DNA of 64,000 nucleotides, from the NCBI GenBank assembly GCA_003117195.1, contig BDSI01000239.1, positions 29,439 to 93,438 of the forward strand, in the 5' to 3' direction. The DNA is from Eudorina sp. 2006-703-Eu-15. Taxonomy: Eukaryota; Chlorophyta; Chlorophyceae; Chlamydomonadales; Volvocaceae. Of the stretch, positions 11,371 to 20,879 are shown one piece after another; position 1 is the first letter of the stretch; each line of letters opens with the position of its first letter. The notes below the pieces were generated by a model. That model saw only the letters and a program-made list of their open reading frames with translations. It had not been told where the DNA came from and did no database searches. The position numbers were made by a program, and so were the translations under genes.

Positions 11371-11559
11371 GGCGGGGGCAATAATAACAATACTAATAAT
11401 AATAACAGCCCCCGCCCCATTAGACAGACTATCCAGGGATGGAAAAGGGGATTCGCGGGGGGGCTAGGCCCCCCCGCACCCCCCCTTAATGGACATGGGG
11501 GGAACCCCCCCTGTCGACCCCCCCTGGCATGACGAGTCAGTGCTGTGATTGATTGAATA

Positions 11560-12600
11560 AGAAGAGGCACATGGCGGACATGAAAGGGAAGCAGGCATGA
11601 GAAGCGACGTAGCAGGTGAGAGAAGGATGTGCATGATTCAGAGACTGTGCAAGCAGGCACTTGCTGCAGTTCAGCGTGCTAGTTTGTTATCCTGGATAGG
11701 AAAGAGAATGTAAATGAGTCAACTGTTACACGTTGAGTCTGCTATATCAAGCGTGAATATGGGATAATTACCGCATCAAAATGAGGATTCGAACTATCAT
11801 CATTGCTTTAAACAATTATGAGGAAGCACTAGGAACATTGCAGCTCTCGTATAAAACAGCATACACCTTCCATGAAATGGTGAACATCTTGTATTAAGAA
11901 ATGAAACCCCCTGGAATTCAATACTCCACCATATGTGGTCCGCAGCCTATGCACTGCCCGGCAGCGTACACCTGCCGTTCCATTATATTGTGGCCCTGTA
12001 TTTGCAATGCTCAGCAGAATGTAATCCGTCTGCTACGTCTGAACGTAAATCACTAGCAATGTTACTCGAAGCGAGAGAAGCCAGTGCGCACACCCAAGGC
12101 GTCGTTAATAGGGCAGTAGTGACGATCAATGCCTCTGGCTACAGTAGCTACAGGGTGCGTGTGCACTGTTGCAACTTAGTACTGACAGAATACTGTAGCA
12201 CTGTGTGAACCTTCAAGAACACCTAAGATCACCATGACGAAACTGATAATGCTAAGTGACAAAAGTGTGGCTATCTTCAGACAACAGCGTTGCCACTGAA
12301 GTAATATCTTGCCAGTGCGTTAACAGCACTACAGCAGAACAAAGAATGACAGACATGTTCTCCATTGCGGGAAAGTGATACGTTCTGTTGGAGCAGTGTT
12401 CTGAAGACACCACTGAAATGATGTAGCGATATGGTGGTTCAGGGCATAATGGAAGTGGTGTGAAGTGGCATGAAGTGCGGACTAAAAGTATGGTGCCCTG
12501 TTGCACGTGAGCACTGACGCCGAACATTCACACGCCATAATAAGCAGACTGTGACGTAGCAAGCAGACAGTATATGCAAGCAGACTGCTACGCTGACAAT
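11560..12600. other. 3' flank of the gene in unit B
   Basis: About 1 kb without a recognisable gene. The first ~150 bp after the boundary hairpins resemble the left ends of the other units (ctggcatgacgagtcagtgctgt, then a tract with acatgaaag). The rest does not align obviously with the corresponding part of A and C. Short open frames (11933-12208, 12252-12527) show no recognisable protein. Confidence 0.4.
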
Positions 12601-12606
12601 GAAGTA

Positions 12607-13395
12607 TTAACCATATGCTCCGCCACCGCCTCCATTGTTGAGGGCCCCAGCAGCACCATCATTTGGATCAGCGTCGGGGTCGTGGTTGTTGCTGCGCCGG
12701 CGCTTAGTGCCCGGCTTGTTATACAAGGCAAGCAGTGCAGCAATCATGGCAGAAGCCTGAGCACCCGTGAGGCGAGCAAGGATGTCTTCCGTTATACTAG
12801 GCTTGAGTTTGCGCAAGAGCGCCAGCTGCTTCTCAGTGGGTTTATTCTTAGTTGCTAGCAGGCGCTGGATGAGATCGCTGGCCGCTGATGAAGAAGTGGG
12901 TGTTGACGTGTCGCCCAGCTTACGTAGAAGATCCAACTGGCTAGCTGAGGGTTCCATAGTAGAGCTGTCCTCTTCCAGTGCCTCTGCTGCGGCAGACTTG
13001 GTGAGTGCGTTTACAGCCTCAGGTGTTAGATTTTTACGTATCAGTGCTGCACGTTGTCGACCAGTTGCTGGTTTCTGATTATTATTTGCTTCCAGGAATG
13101 CTTTGAATTGTGGCGTCCGTTGTTTTATCAGGTCACTAGCTGCTCCATACGTTGAAGGAATGGCGTCCGGCAGGACACCCAGGTCGTTAAGGTAGGCTTT
13201 TTGTCGCTGTGAGGCTGGGCCATTCAAATCTAGTGCCGGTGAAGCGGCTGCTGTTGCTGGCTGCTTATGGAAGCCCAAGCTGATGTATTCGTTAATGGAC
13301 AGGCCCAGTGCTTCAGCAGCACCCTGGACATCGTGACTGGCGGTTGTAGTGGCTGCAACATGGCAGGTGGGCAGGTACAAGCATGCATGGGCCAA
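12607..13395 (-). CDS. C-terminal fourfold repeat domain of the Helitron protein, copy B
   Basis: This 263-codon frame has the same length and repeat layout as 2710-3498 and 31592-32380. Four ~40-residue modules carry the signatures ASQRQKAYLNDLG, TGRQRAALIRK, SASQLDLLRKLGD and TEKQLALLRKLKP, followed by a helix ending in AASDLI or similar. The protein is strongly conserved against copy A despite many synonymous differences, which argues that it is translated. The frame continues upstream through TGG where A and C have TAG, then meets a different TAG six codons earlier. A 61-base GT-AG interval (donor ACT|GTGAGC, acceptor CCTGTAG) would remove that stop and restore frame in this copy; this is a hypothesis. 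Confidence 0.6.
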   Translation of the reverse strand: MAHACLYLPTCHVAATTTASHDVQGAAEALGLSINEYISLGFHKQPATAAASPALDLNGPASQRQKAYLNDLGVLPDAIPSTYGAASDLIKQRTPQFKAFLEANNNQKPATGRQRAALIRKNLTPEAVNALTKSAAAEALEEDSSTMEPSASQLDLLRKLGDTSTPTSSSAASDLIQRLLATKNKPTEKQLALLRKLKPSITEDILARLTGAQASAMIAALLALYNKPGTKRRRSNNHDPDADPNDGAAGALNNGGGGGAYG

Positions 13396-13505
13396 CCAAT
13401 GACGCTACAGGCACCGATTGCAAGCAGAAGAGCAGCCTGAGCGATGTACCATGGATTGTGCTCACAGTACATTGCGCCTGGTGACAGGTGTGTATGGTGA
13501 CTCCA

Positions 13506-16500
13506 TTACACTGGCGGCACATGCGGGTTGAACATGCTGGCTGTGAGCTGGATGCCAGGTGGCAGAATAAATAGACGATCAAGGTGCACAACGCGTGACA
13601 AAGCAACATAAGCTTGTCCAAGTCTCGACATGTTAGTAAAGTCAATGAAGACATAGTCAGAGATGGTATCGCCTTGAACCTTGTGTACTGTTCTAGCGAA
13701 AGCTGGCACAGCTGGGAAACCTTTTCTTGTGAGACGAGCGCCACATTTGTACTTTTGGTTAATGATGCGTGACAGGTTAACGGTGCGTTTCAGAGATGGG
13801 ACGTACACAGTGATTGTGTTTGTCGTGGCAGATTGCACCTGTACTAACATGCCGTTGTGGACAGGTGGATGAGTCATATTTTTAGTGATCATGAGTGCCA
13901 TGCCCGGGGCGACAAAGAGTGACTGCCTCAGCACACCGTGATCAGACATTTTTTTGCGGAGGTAGTTTGCATCTGCTTCAGTGAAGCGTTCGGATTGCCG
14001 CAGTGTGTCCTGAGCACTGACATCAACAAGATGGGTGCCATATAGCGCTTGCGTATGGTTAAGGTTGTAAGCATCAACTTCTTCATTGGTGCCTGCAATG
14101 AACCAGATATTGGGCAGCATGGGTGGGGAGGTACATAATGGTAGGACGCGTGACTGGAGCAAAGCTAAGATGTCAGGTGAAGGCTGTGAAGTGCGGAGGC
14201 AATTGAGTGCTGCTATCCAAGTGGCGTTGGCTGGGTCCTGCCTATGATTTGTACGCAGATTGAGCTCACGGAAGTCGCGCCACAATGGCCATCGATATGG
14301 TTGGTGAATGCAAGTAGCCTCATCACAGTTCCTGGAGCAAACTGCAGGCAGTTGATGCTTGTCACCTGACATGATCACCAGCTTTCCCGCAAACGGCCTA
14401 TTCTCACCGCTGGGACCAGCATCAAGTGTTCGCTGGTGTACCTGTTGCAAGAACTCAGCTGCTGCCATGCTGATTTCGTCAATAGCAATTACATCAGCCA
14501 TACGGATATACATGAGGAGCGCTTGATCTGTCAAGGGAATGAAGGTGTCACCCTGAAACCCAAAAGCGTGGTGTGCAGTCATTGCAGTTGGTCCTAGTAA
14601 CTGGGCCGCTTTGGCCGTAGTGGCACATAGGATGACACGCAGGCCACGTGTGGCAGCGAGGCCAACCACAGCGTGTAAGAGGTGTGTTTTACCATGTCCT
14701 GCTGGTCCTTGAATACGCCAGAGGTTGTGAGTGCGCATTGGGTTAAAAAGCGAATTGATGGCGTTGGCCTGATCTGGGTTGGACATACATTTCGTAATCA
14801 ATGGCCGGATGAAGTTTGGATCTGGTGTTGCGACGTATTCGCGACCAATACTACGTTTAAAAAAAGATGAAAGGTCACCAGTCGGTGCCGGCAGCGGCGA
14901 TGCTAGTATACCAGCGTGAGCGTCCAAGCCTTCTTGCCAGAGTATTTCCCGTTTCAGCAGCATAGTCTGAATGGGATTTTCAGAAGCAATGAAGTCAAGG
15001 TTGCTGTCTTTTGCATCTCCTTCCCACAAGTATTTTGGATGTGTGGAAACAAAGTTAGTCAAGTCGTCATCAGATGTGAAGATGCCGTACAGATATGCAG
15101 CTTCAATCCAGGTCTTAGTAAGGTTGTCCTGAATGGCGAAGGCTTCATCGTTTGACGTAAATGGGAACCGTTGCAAGAGTTCAGAGTAATAGAACGACTC
15201 GCCATCTCGTGGACCAAAGGCACGGAGGACTGGCACAGTTCTAACAGGGTTCACAAAGTAATATTTTCCGGGCTTCTGCTCAATAGCGCACACAAACAAA
15301 GGGTCTTGTTGCAGTTCATGAGCAGTCTTGTCGGATGATTTGACAATGTAGTCTGTTTTGAAGGGAACTATGTTGATATGGTGTAGGGCGGTCGGGCGAT
15401 CATAGTAGGTGTCGGTAACATGCCAATCATCTGATCGTCCAAATGTAAAGTGCCGGCGTTGTGGGGCATCTAGGTTAATCCGGACATACGCGAGGTTAGG
15501 GCAAGTCCAGACTAAGTCATTGTTTTGCAGTACCCAAGCAGCTTCATTAACAGAGACAACTTTGGTGTGGAGGGACGCTGCGCACGCTTGGATTGTGCCA
15601 TAACTAACAGATTCAGGCAGGCCGAATGCATGGATAGTTGATGCGTTGATGGGAATATATCCTTGGGTGTCAACTTTCAGCTGGTATTTCAGCAAGTAGT
15701 TGATCCATCCAGTTTGTGTGCCGTGCTGAAGGTGGCACGAGCAGCCAAGGATATAGAGGAGTGCAGGATGGAAATTAATGACCATGCCATCTGCTGGTGT
15801 AAGGCGCATGTACTCGTATCTGTCAAGTGCGGCATCGAGGTATGTGGATGCGCATGGCGGTCGGGGAAACAGCCTAGAGCAAGCACCGCCATGTGCCTGA
15901 CATGTGGCGACACTGCATTTATGGATTTGGCATGCATTGACTAATGTGAACACACGACGCCAAAAGGGTGTGTCGAGATGAGGGTATCGGTTGATGTCAG
16001 GTATGGTAGCAATAATCTCCTTGTCAAGGCGGTCGACGTCTGCTTGGTTACACAATGTGATGGCAAGGTGGGCATGACACGATCCACGACATTGGAACTC
16101 GATTTTTGTTAAATGGTAGAGGACTTGTCCGAAGATAGGGTTCTCCACACCCGGGGTGTTGTCTAGGAATGTGTTGATGAACCAGTGCATGCGTACACAA
16201 AAGAGGCGGCCCACCTCACATGGTGCACGAGTGAATGCATTGCGAACTGGGTTGTCATGGGGCAGAGCAAGCAGGGATTGTACTTGTTCGGTTAGCTGGA
16301 CCATCTCAGGCCATTGGAACTCATTGCAGGTAATGGTGAGGAAGAAATCTGGCGTTTTTCTTAGAGCTAGACATGCAGCTTTAGCTTGGTTGAGATGGTT
16401 TAAGAAATAGCGAGGTGACCCTGTGACATCCTGAGGCAGGGCGTGGCGCATGCGACGGCAGTCTGCAGCTGAAAGGTTGAATGTGTCACGAGCAGCGCTG

Positions 16501-17783
16501 CTGACTTGGCAAGACACGGGTGAAGCATGCAGTTCCAGCTTGAGTTTAAGTTGGTAGGCTTCTAGCAGCCACGCAGGATCCATGGTGAAGTGTGTTAGCC
16601 ACTGCTGATTGGATCTAAAAGCTAGGTAATTGTTATATGTTCCAGTTCTTCTACTTGTTTGGTGCACAGATTGCCACGCACCTGACCCGGTTGGGAACAA
16701 GTATGGTTTAGAAGCAATTTCCAACGGTGGAACATCTGGGTCAGTGTTATTGAGGTGTACATGTTTTGTTGTTTGACATTCTGCTGCCAACACAGAGCCC
16801 ATAACAGGGAGAGGATTGGAAGCTGTTGTGGAGGTAGGCGGTGTTGGACGATGGCATAGATGTACATGATTAGATATAGCTGTTGCGGAGACGTGTGTAT
16901 TGGCAATGTGAACGTTAACTGCTGGAATGGGAGCGCGAGCTGCTGCCGCCGCCATGACTGGCAGGTGTACTGGGTCAAGGAGTGGGTGGGGGCTGCGGTT
17001 GCTTTCGAACAGCGTGACATATTTTCTAAAGAACATGCTTGTACTTTTCAGACGTTGAATCATTGCAGCTACCGCTGTACGAGTAGAATCTGACATGTTT
17101 GAAATCAGCTTAACCATAGGTCCCAGGTAGCCAGCTGTTAGGCTTGCAGCAGTAGCTGGGCCTTCTCCGCGAGCATAATAAAAATCCCGTGTTAAGGTGC
17201 CGAACGATATAATAGGGGTTAAGAAAGACATGGCCGCTAGTGCTTCATGTGGTTGGCGCAGGAGCCATTTGCGGTCAGCAGTTGTAATGTTTGTCAGCCA
17301 GTTTCTGTTAGCGTTAGGTGTTTTGCTGTTAGGGAGGCATCCCTTACAAACACGTACAGCAGTGCCATTATTTTTGGACTTGACCCAGTGTATGTTGTGT
17401 GGGCACTCAAGCACACCAGGAAGATTATTTATAATTTCACCTGGTCCGAGTTCATACCAGCGCATATGATTAGTGAAGTACGCACCGGTAATTTTATCTC
17501 CAAGCACAACAGCTGAACACAGAGGGCACATAATTGCATTTGTAAGGCAGTCCTCCATGTGCTTACTGAGGCTGTCGTGCAGGGCATATGCTGTACCTAT
17601 AGCGTCATCGGTTAGCCCACACTGCCAGCCCCACCCACCGCCATTTGAGCCACCAGGCCCGCCTTGGTCCGGTGGTAGATGCTGGTAAGGCACTGGAGGC
17701 ACTGGAGGCACTGGAGGCACTGCTGGCACTGGAGGCGGTGGTGCAGGTGTTGTCGTGGTACTTGGGACAGTTGGTTGTGGGAC
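13506..17783 (-). CDS. Helitron-like Rep-helicase, main exon (exon 7), copy B
   Basis: This exon encodes 1,425 residues of a rolling-circle transposase. In order: a Pro-rich start with VPP repeats; Cys/His zinc-finger-like segments (DC..CPLC..NHMRW and ECPHN..VCKGC); an HUH Rep domain with ITCN (16324-16335), CHAHLAI (about 16,060-16,095) and the two-tyrosine motif YLLKY (about 15,676-15,703); then an SF1B Pif1-type helicase with GPAGHGKT (14689-14712), AIDEIS (about 14,470-14,490), SGDKHQLPAV, RTNHRQD, VHKVQGDT and YVALSRV. Rep nicks and joins DNA and the helicase unwinds it during transposition. The exon starts after TTTCAG at 17784 in phase 0; the open frame runs on to 17879 in the intron. 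It ends at a stop at 13506, with the Cys-rich and repeat-domain frames following directly. Confidence 0.93.
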   Translation of the reverse strand, partial: VPQPTVPSTTTTPAPPPPVPAVPPVPPVPPVPYQHLPPDQGGPGGSNGGGWGWQCGLTDDAIGTAYALHDSLSKHMEDCLTNAIMCPLCSAVVLGDKITGAYFTNHMRWYELGPGEIINNLPGVLECPHNIHWVKSKNNGTAVRVCKGCLPNSKTPNANRNWLTNITTADRKWLLRQPHEALAAMSFLTPIISFGTLTRDFYYARGEGPATAASLTAGYLGPMVKLISNMSDSTRTAVAAMIQRLKSTSMFFRKYVTLFESNRSPHPLLDPVHLPVMAAAAARAPIPAVNVHIANTHVSATAISNHVHLCHRPTPPTSTTASNPLPVMGSVLAAECQTTKHVHLNNTDPDVPPLEIASKPYLFPTGSGAWQSVHQTSRRTGTYNNYLAFRSNQQWLTHFTMDPAWLLEAYQLKLKLELHASPVSCQVSSAARDTFNLSAADCRRMRHALPQDVTGSPRYFLNHLNQAKAACLALRKTPDFFLTITCNEFQWPEMVQLTEQVQSLLALPHDNPVRNAFTRAPCEVGRLFCVRMHWFINTFLDNTPGVENPIFGQVLYHLTKIEFQCRGSCHAHLAITLCNQADVDRLDKEIIATIPDINRYPHLDTPFWRRVFTLVNACQIHKCSVATCQAHGGACSRLFPRPPCASTYLDAALDRYEYMRLTPADGMVINFHPALLYILGCSCHLQHGTQTGWINYLLKYQLKVDTQGYIPINASTIHAFGLPESVSYGTIQACAASLHTKVVSVNEAAWVLQNNDLVWTCPNLAYVRINLDAPQRRHFTFGRSDDWHVTDTYYDRPTALHHINIVPFKTDYIVKSSDKTAHELQQDPLFVCAIEQKPGKYYFVNPVRTVPVLRAFGPRDGESFYYSELLQRFPFTSNDEAFAIQDNLTKTWIEAAYLYGIFTSDDDLTNFVSTHPKYLWEGDAKDSNLDFIASENPIQTMLLKREILWQEGLDAHAGILASPLPAPTGDLSSFFKRSIGREYVATPDPNFIRPLITKCMSNPDQANAINSLFNPMRTHNLWRIQGPAGHGKTHLLHAVVGLAATRGLRVILCATTAKAAQLLGPTAMTAHHAFGFQGDTFIPLTDQALLMYIRMADVIAIDEISMAAAEFLQQVHQRTLDAGPSGENRPFAGKLVIMSGDKHQLPAVCSRNCDEATCIHQPYRWPLWRDFRELNLRTNHRQDPANATWIAALNCLRTSQPSPDILALLQSRVLPLCTSPPMLPNIWFIAGTNEEVDAYNLNHTQALYGTHLVDVSAQDTLRQSERFTEADANYLRKKMSDHGVLRQSLFVAPGMALMITKNMTHPPVHNGMLVQVQSATTNTITVYVPSLKRTVNLSRIINQKYKCGARLTRKGFPAVPAFARTVHKVQGDTISDYVFIDFTNMSRLGQAYVALSRVVHLDRLFILPPGIQLTASMFNPHVPPV
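17690..17740. repeat. 9-bp coding repeat (VPP) in exon 7 of copy B
   Basis: GGCACTGGA repeats about five times in the proline-rich start of the exon, giving VPP repeats. Copies A and C have a shorter version. Confidence 0.7.
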
Positions 17784-17959
17784 CTGAAATGATAGGCATA
17801 TGTAAATTATGTCAGATGAATGATACGTATCAATAGGATTACTGAGACATAATTGAAATGCGTACGCAGTAGCATTCAATGGCCGAAATGGAAGGCCAAT
17901 GCGTAGAAGAATGAGTACAGTTCATGAATGGAGAAGATCCAGTGTAATGACTTTGGAAG

Positions 17960-18375
17960 AAGTATGAATATATAAATAAAGAAATATAAATACACAAAGT
18001 AATGACTTCCGAAGAAGTATAAAGAAATATAAATAAAGAAATATATATACACAAATATATATACACAAATATATATACACAAACAAATATATATACACAA
18101 AAGAATATATATAGAAAGAAATATATATACAAAGAAATATATATACAAAGAAATATATATACAACGAAATATATATACAAAGAAATATATATACACAAAC
18201 AAATATATATACACAAATATATATACTCAAATACACAAATATATATGAATAAAGAAATATAAATAAAGAAATATATATACACAAAGTAATGACTTGCGAA
18301 GAAGTATAAATATATAAATAAGCAAATATAAATAAAAAATATATATATATACATGTATATATATATATACTTCTT
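17960..18375. repeat. AT-rich minisatellite in intron 6 of copy B
   Basis: About 400 bp of variants of AAATATATATACACAAA and GAAATATATATACAAA, flanked by longer units containing gtaatgacttccgaagaagta. It fills most of the intron between exons 6 and 7. The corresponding intron in A and C is short and lacks it. Minus-strand translation gives IYIY-rich frames that are not genes. Confidence 0.85.
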
Positions 18376-18428
18376 ATGTATGCTATGCGGCATGATTGGG
18401 ACCGCCATGTTAATGCTGATGGAATTAC

Positions 18429-20777
18429 CTGTTGTTGTGTGTGGGTTATCATGATGTGCTGCATTTGTTGCAGCTGCTGTTGCAGCTGTTGAATTTGGAG
18501 CTGGGCTTGTGAATCAGGCGATGGCTGCGCATGGCTGAGTGTTGGCGGTTGTGTTGGTGGCTGTTGATGCGGTATGGGCGTGCTCGGATGTTGTAGAGGG
18601 TCCTGTAGTGGCGGTTGTTGCACTGTTGCTTGGGCCTGCTGGGTAGTAGGTGGAAATAGATGGGGCATAAAGGCAGGAGATGCTCTTACATTGGACGTGC
18701 GTAAATATAGAAGAATGAATTTCACGATGTTCAGCGTGGCAGTATGGCTGAATTCCTCGAAGCAATGTATATATTGGCAGTAAGTGGGTAATTTGGCAAT
18801 GGAATGACGGCGTTCTATCCGGTGACGCAGAATGGTGGAATATTTCATCATGGAACACTGTACAAGGCGGTATGTATTGTTGTTGTGCTGAGTGTGTCAT
18901 ATGAATAGCAAAGATGGCGTAATTTGTCTAATATTTATGATTATGGTCGTCGTATTGTTGAATGGAATTAAATCCTATTATGCAATTCGAATAGCAGTAT
19001 AGTAGCACACATGTCACAATGGCTAACACCTCACGACATTGCAGTATGAAATTCTTACCGTATGGAGGAACTGCTGGTAGGCTCCAGCTGAGAACGTTGG
19101 AGGTGTTGCAGCGGGGGGTGGCGATGTGATTGGAAGTTGTACAGGCTCTTGTTGTGTCGTTTGTTGCACTGTTGGATTTTGCTGGACGTGGGCCTGCTGT
19201 GTAGTTTGAAAAGGAGGGATGGGGCATAAAATTGGTGTTGGCATAACTGGGCACGGTCTGGAGAATGAGGCAATGTGAGGCCAGGATTCTATGTGATGAT
19301 TTCAGAGGATGACAATGGCTGTTGTAATGACAATGTCATAGGAATAATAGGCATTGTATAACTAGGTGTAGGCCCTAAGAAGGCGACTTTATGTATTATG
19401 CAAGCAAGCAATAGAAATATTGCAGGTACGCACTTACCATTTGCAGGAACTGCTGGAAAGCTTGCGTTGAGAACGGTTGATGTTGTGGAGGAGTAAGTGG
19501 CGTTGTGGTCGGCGGTACAGGAGAATGCGCGGTGAAAGGTGGTGCAGGTGCTGTAATAGGTGGTAGAGGCGGCGGTATTGGAGGTGGTGGCGTTAGAGGT
19601 GGCGATGTGGCAGGTTGAGCGGTATTTGGTATTGGTTGTTGTGCCTGGTGACCTCGCTGCGCTTCCATGAATTGTAGAAACGCTGCATACTGCTGGGAGG
19701 GGTCTGTAGCCATGGTTCCTGCAATTAGCGAAAAAGGAGCAATATTTATGAGAATATTCATGAAAGTGATAACCAGGTACGTAAATGGGGCGGGGGCTGT
19801 TATTATTATTAGTAAAACACAAGGCAGACGTGTAGTGTTTATTAAGCAAACTGTGATGTCAACTTTACATGAGTGTATGTTTATGCAGCGTCCACCCGCC
19901 TGGCGGAAATGACCTAAGTGAGCCCACCCATGTAAGTATGTCAGTAGTGGTGAAAGGTATGTAAGTATGGCGAAATATTGTGAAATTCGCTTGTTAGCTG
20001 TTGATGACTACGGATATATATGGAAGTGGAAGAGTGCGTGATTGAGGGCTTGAAATTTATAGATGTAATGCCAAAACGAATATCGAAACGTCTGCGCATA
20101 GCTGTGTCTTACCTGGTAGTACCATGATTAAAAGTAACAGTCCCAGCGCCAAGACAGCGTTGCAGAAGTTTGCGGCGGTCCACGTTGTTTTTTGAGGCAC
20201 TTTGACGCAGGTAGCAATGGAGCAAGTTTTGGATCGCGGCAGTGGACGGCCGGCAACTGTGGACGCCCATACTGCAAGGAATGACATGGCGCAGGAAGGT
20301 CAGAAGTGTTGACATGGCGCTGGCAGAAGCAAACGATGAGCAGATGGGTGCTTCTGATGTTGTGGTGATAAGCGATATCAGGCACACATGAAATAGGAAC
20401 AGTCGTAAGGTGCCAGTCATATGAGAACCGTGACGCAAGCAGAAGACATAATACATGTGCTGGTGACAGCAACGAAAAAGTAAAGGGTGAAGCGCGGGCA
20501 AGGGTGAAGCGCGGCAAATTATTGCAAGGAACACGCATGATACGGGGCACTTACAGAAAATGGATACGATGGGCGAGCAGGAGAATCGGCCGCAGACCAA
20601 ACAGCGCCATCGGGAATCAGGCGGTTTGATACACAGCTTAAGGCCTGTAATGCACACGGTTTGTTAATATGACGGTTGGACGCATCAGACCGGCTATGAA
20701 CGCAATGGAAGCTTACCATTGTAGACGGCGATGAAGAGATACAGGAAGGCGTACATGGCAACGGCGACGCCGTTCAT
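18429..20777 (-). CDS. 5' exons 1-6 of the Rep-helicase gene, copy B
   Basis: The predicted exons are 20717-20777, 20555-20644, 20113-20271, 19438-19718, 19059-19196 and 18429-18638. All have GT donors (mostly GTAAG) and AG acceptors, and phases 1,1,1,0,0,0 agree throughout. They encode 313 residues that join exon 7, for 1,738 residues to the helicase stop. Exon 1 is a hydrophobic start (MNGVAVAMYAFLYLF); exon 2 has WRCLVCGRF; exon 3 has two more Cys and a ~20-residue hydrophobic stretch ending LLLLIMVLPG; exons 4-6 are Pro/Gln-rich with the recurring FQQFLQ motif. Exons 1-3 are conserved as protein against A and C. A start at MATDPS in exon 4 (ACCATGG) is the alternative. Confidence 0.72.
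19787..19816 (-). repeat. Inverted scrap of the boundary cassette in intron 3 of copy B
   Basis: GGGGCGGGGGCTGTTATTA and the following bases are the reverse complement of the end of an AAT linker plus the GCCCCCGCC left end found at unit boundaries. Only about 30 bp are present and in opposite orientation to all other cassettes. It may be a trace of a captured or deleted insertion. Confidence 0.5.
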
Positions 20778-20860
20778 CATAGGTGTTAAACACGTTCACG
20801 CGCCATAAGTTTGAGCGTGTCGGCGAGTATAGCAGTATTAAGTTCTGAGAGCAGCGAGAA

Positions 20861-20867
20861 ATTTATA
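20861..20867 (-). promoter_or_regulatory. TATA box upstream of exon 1, copy B
   Basis: TATAAAT on the minus strand lies about 85 bp upstream of the exon-1 ATG (20777, or an in-frame ATG at 20780). It matches the position of the TATAAAAG in A and C although the surrounding sequence has diverged. Confidence 0.45.
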
Positions 20868-20879
20868 CCGTTGGCGTGG

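Larger units (their letters stand above)
1422..11379 (-). mobile_element. Helitron-like element, long unit A (degenerate)
   Basis: This ~10-kb unit runs between GC inverted ends, with its gene on the minus strand. From the low-coordinate (3') end it holds ~1.1 kb without a clear minus-strand gene, the C-terminal repeat-domain ORF, the Rep-helicase main exon, five 5' exons, a TATA box, and ~1.5 kb of upstream repeats carrying hairpin motifs. It is nearly identical to unit C (offset about 28.88 kb, rising to 29.11 kb after a minisatellite length difference and 29.18 kb after a ~65-bp deletion in A near 10,107). A carries inactivating mutations where C does not, so it is probably not autonomous now. 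Confidence 0.75.

Noticed and set aside
1422..11379. Virus or polinton-type element in place of a Helitron-like transposon
   Set aside because: No capsid, DNA polymerase or integrase is visible. The HUH Rep fused to a Pif1-type helicase in one protein fits the Helitron class.
17839..18851. IYIY-rich minus-strand frames in the AT-rich minisatellite
   Set aside because: The sequence lies inside a predicted intron with repeated ATATAT units and has no coding character.
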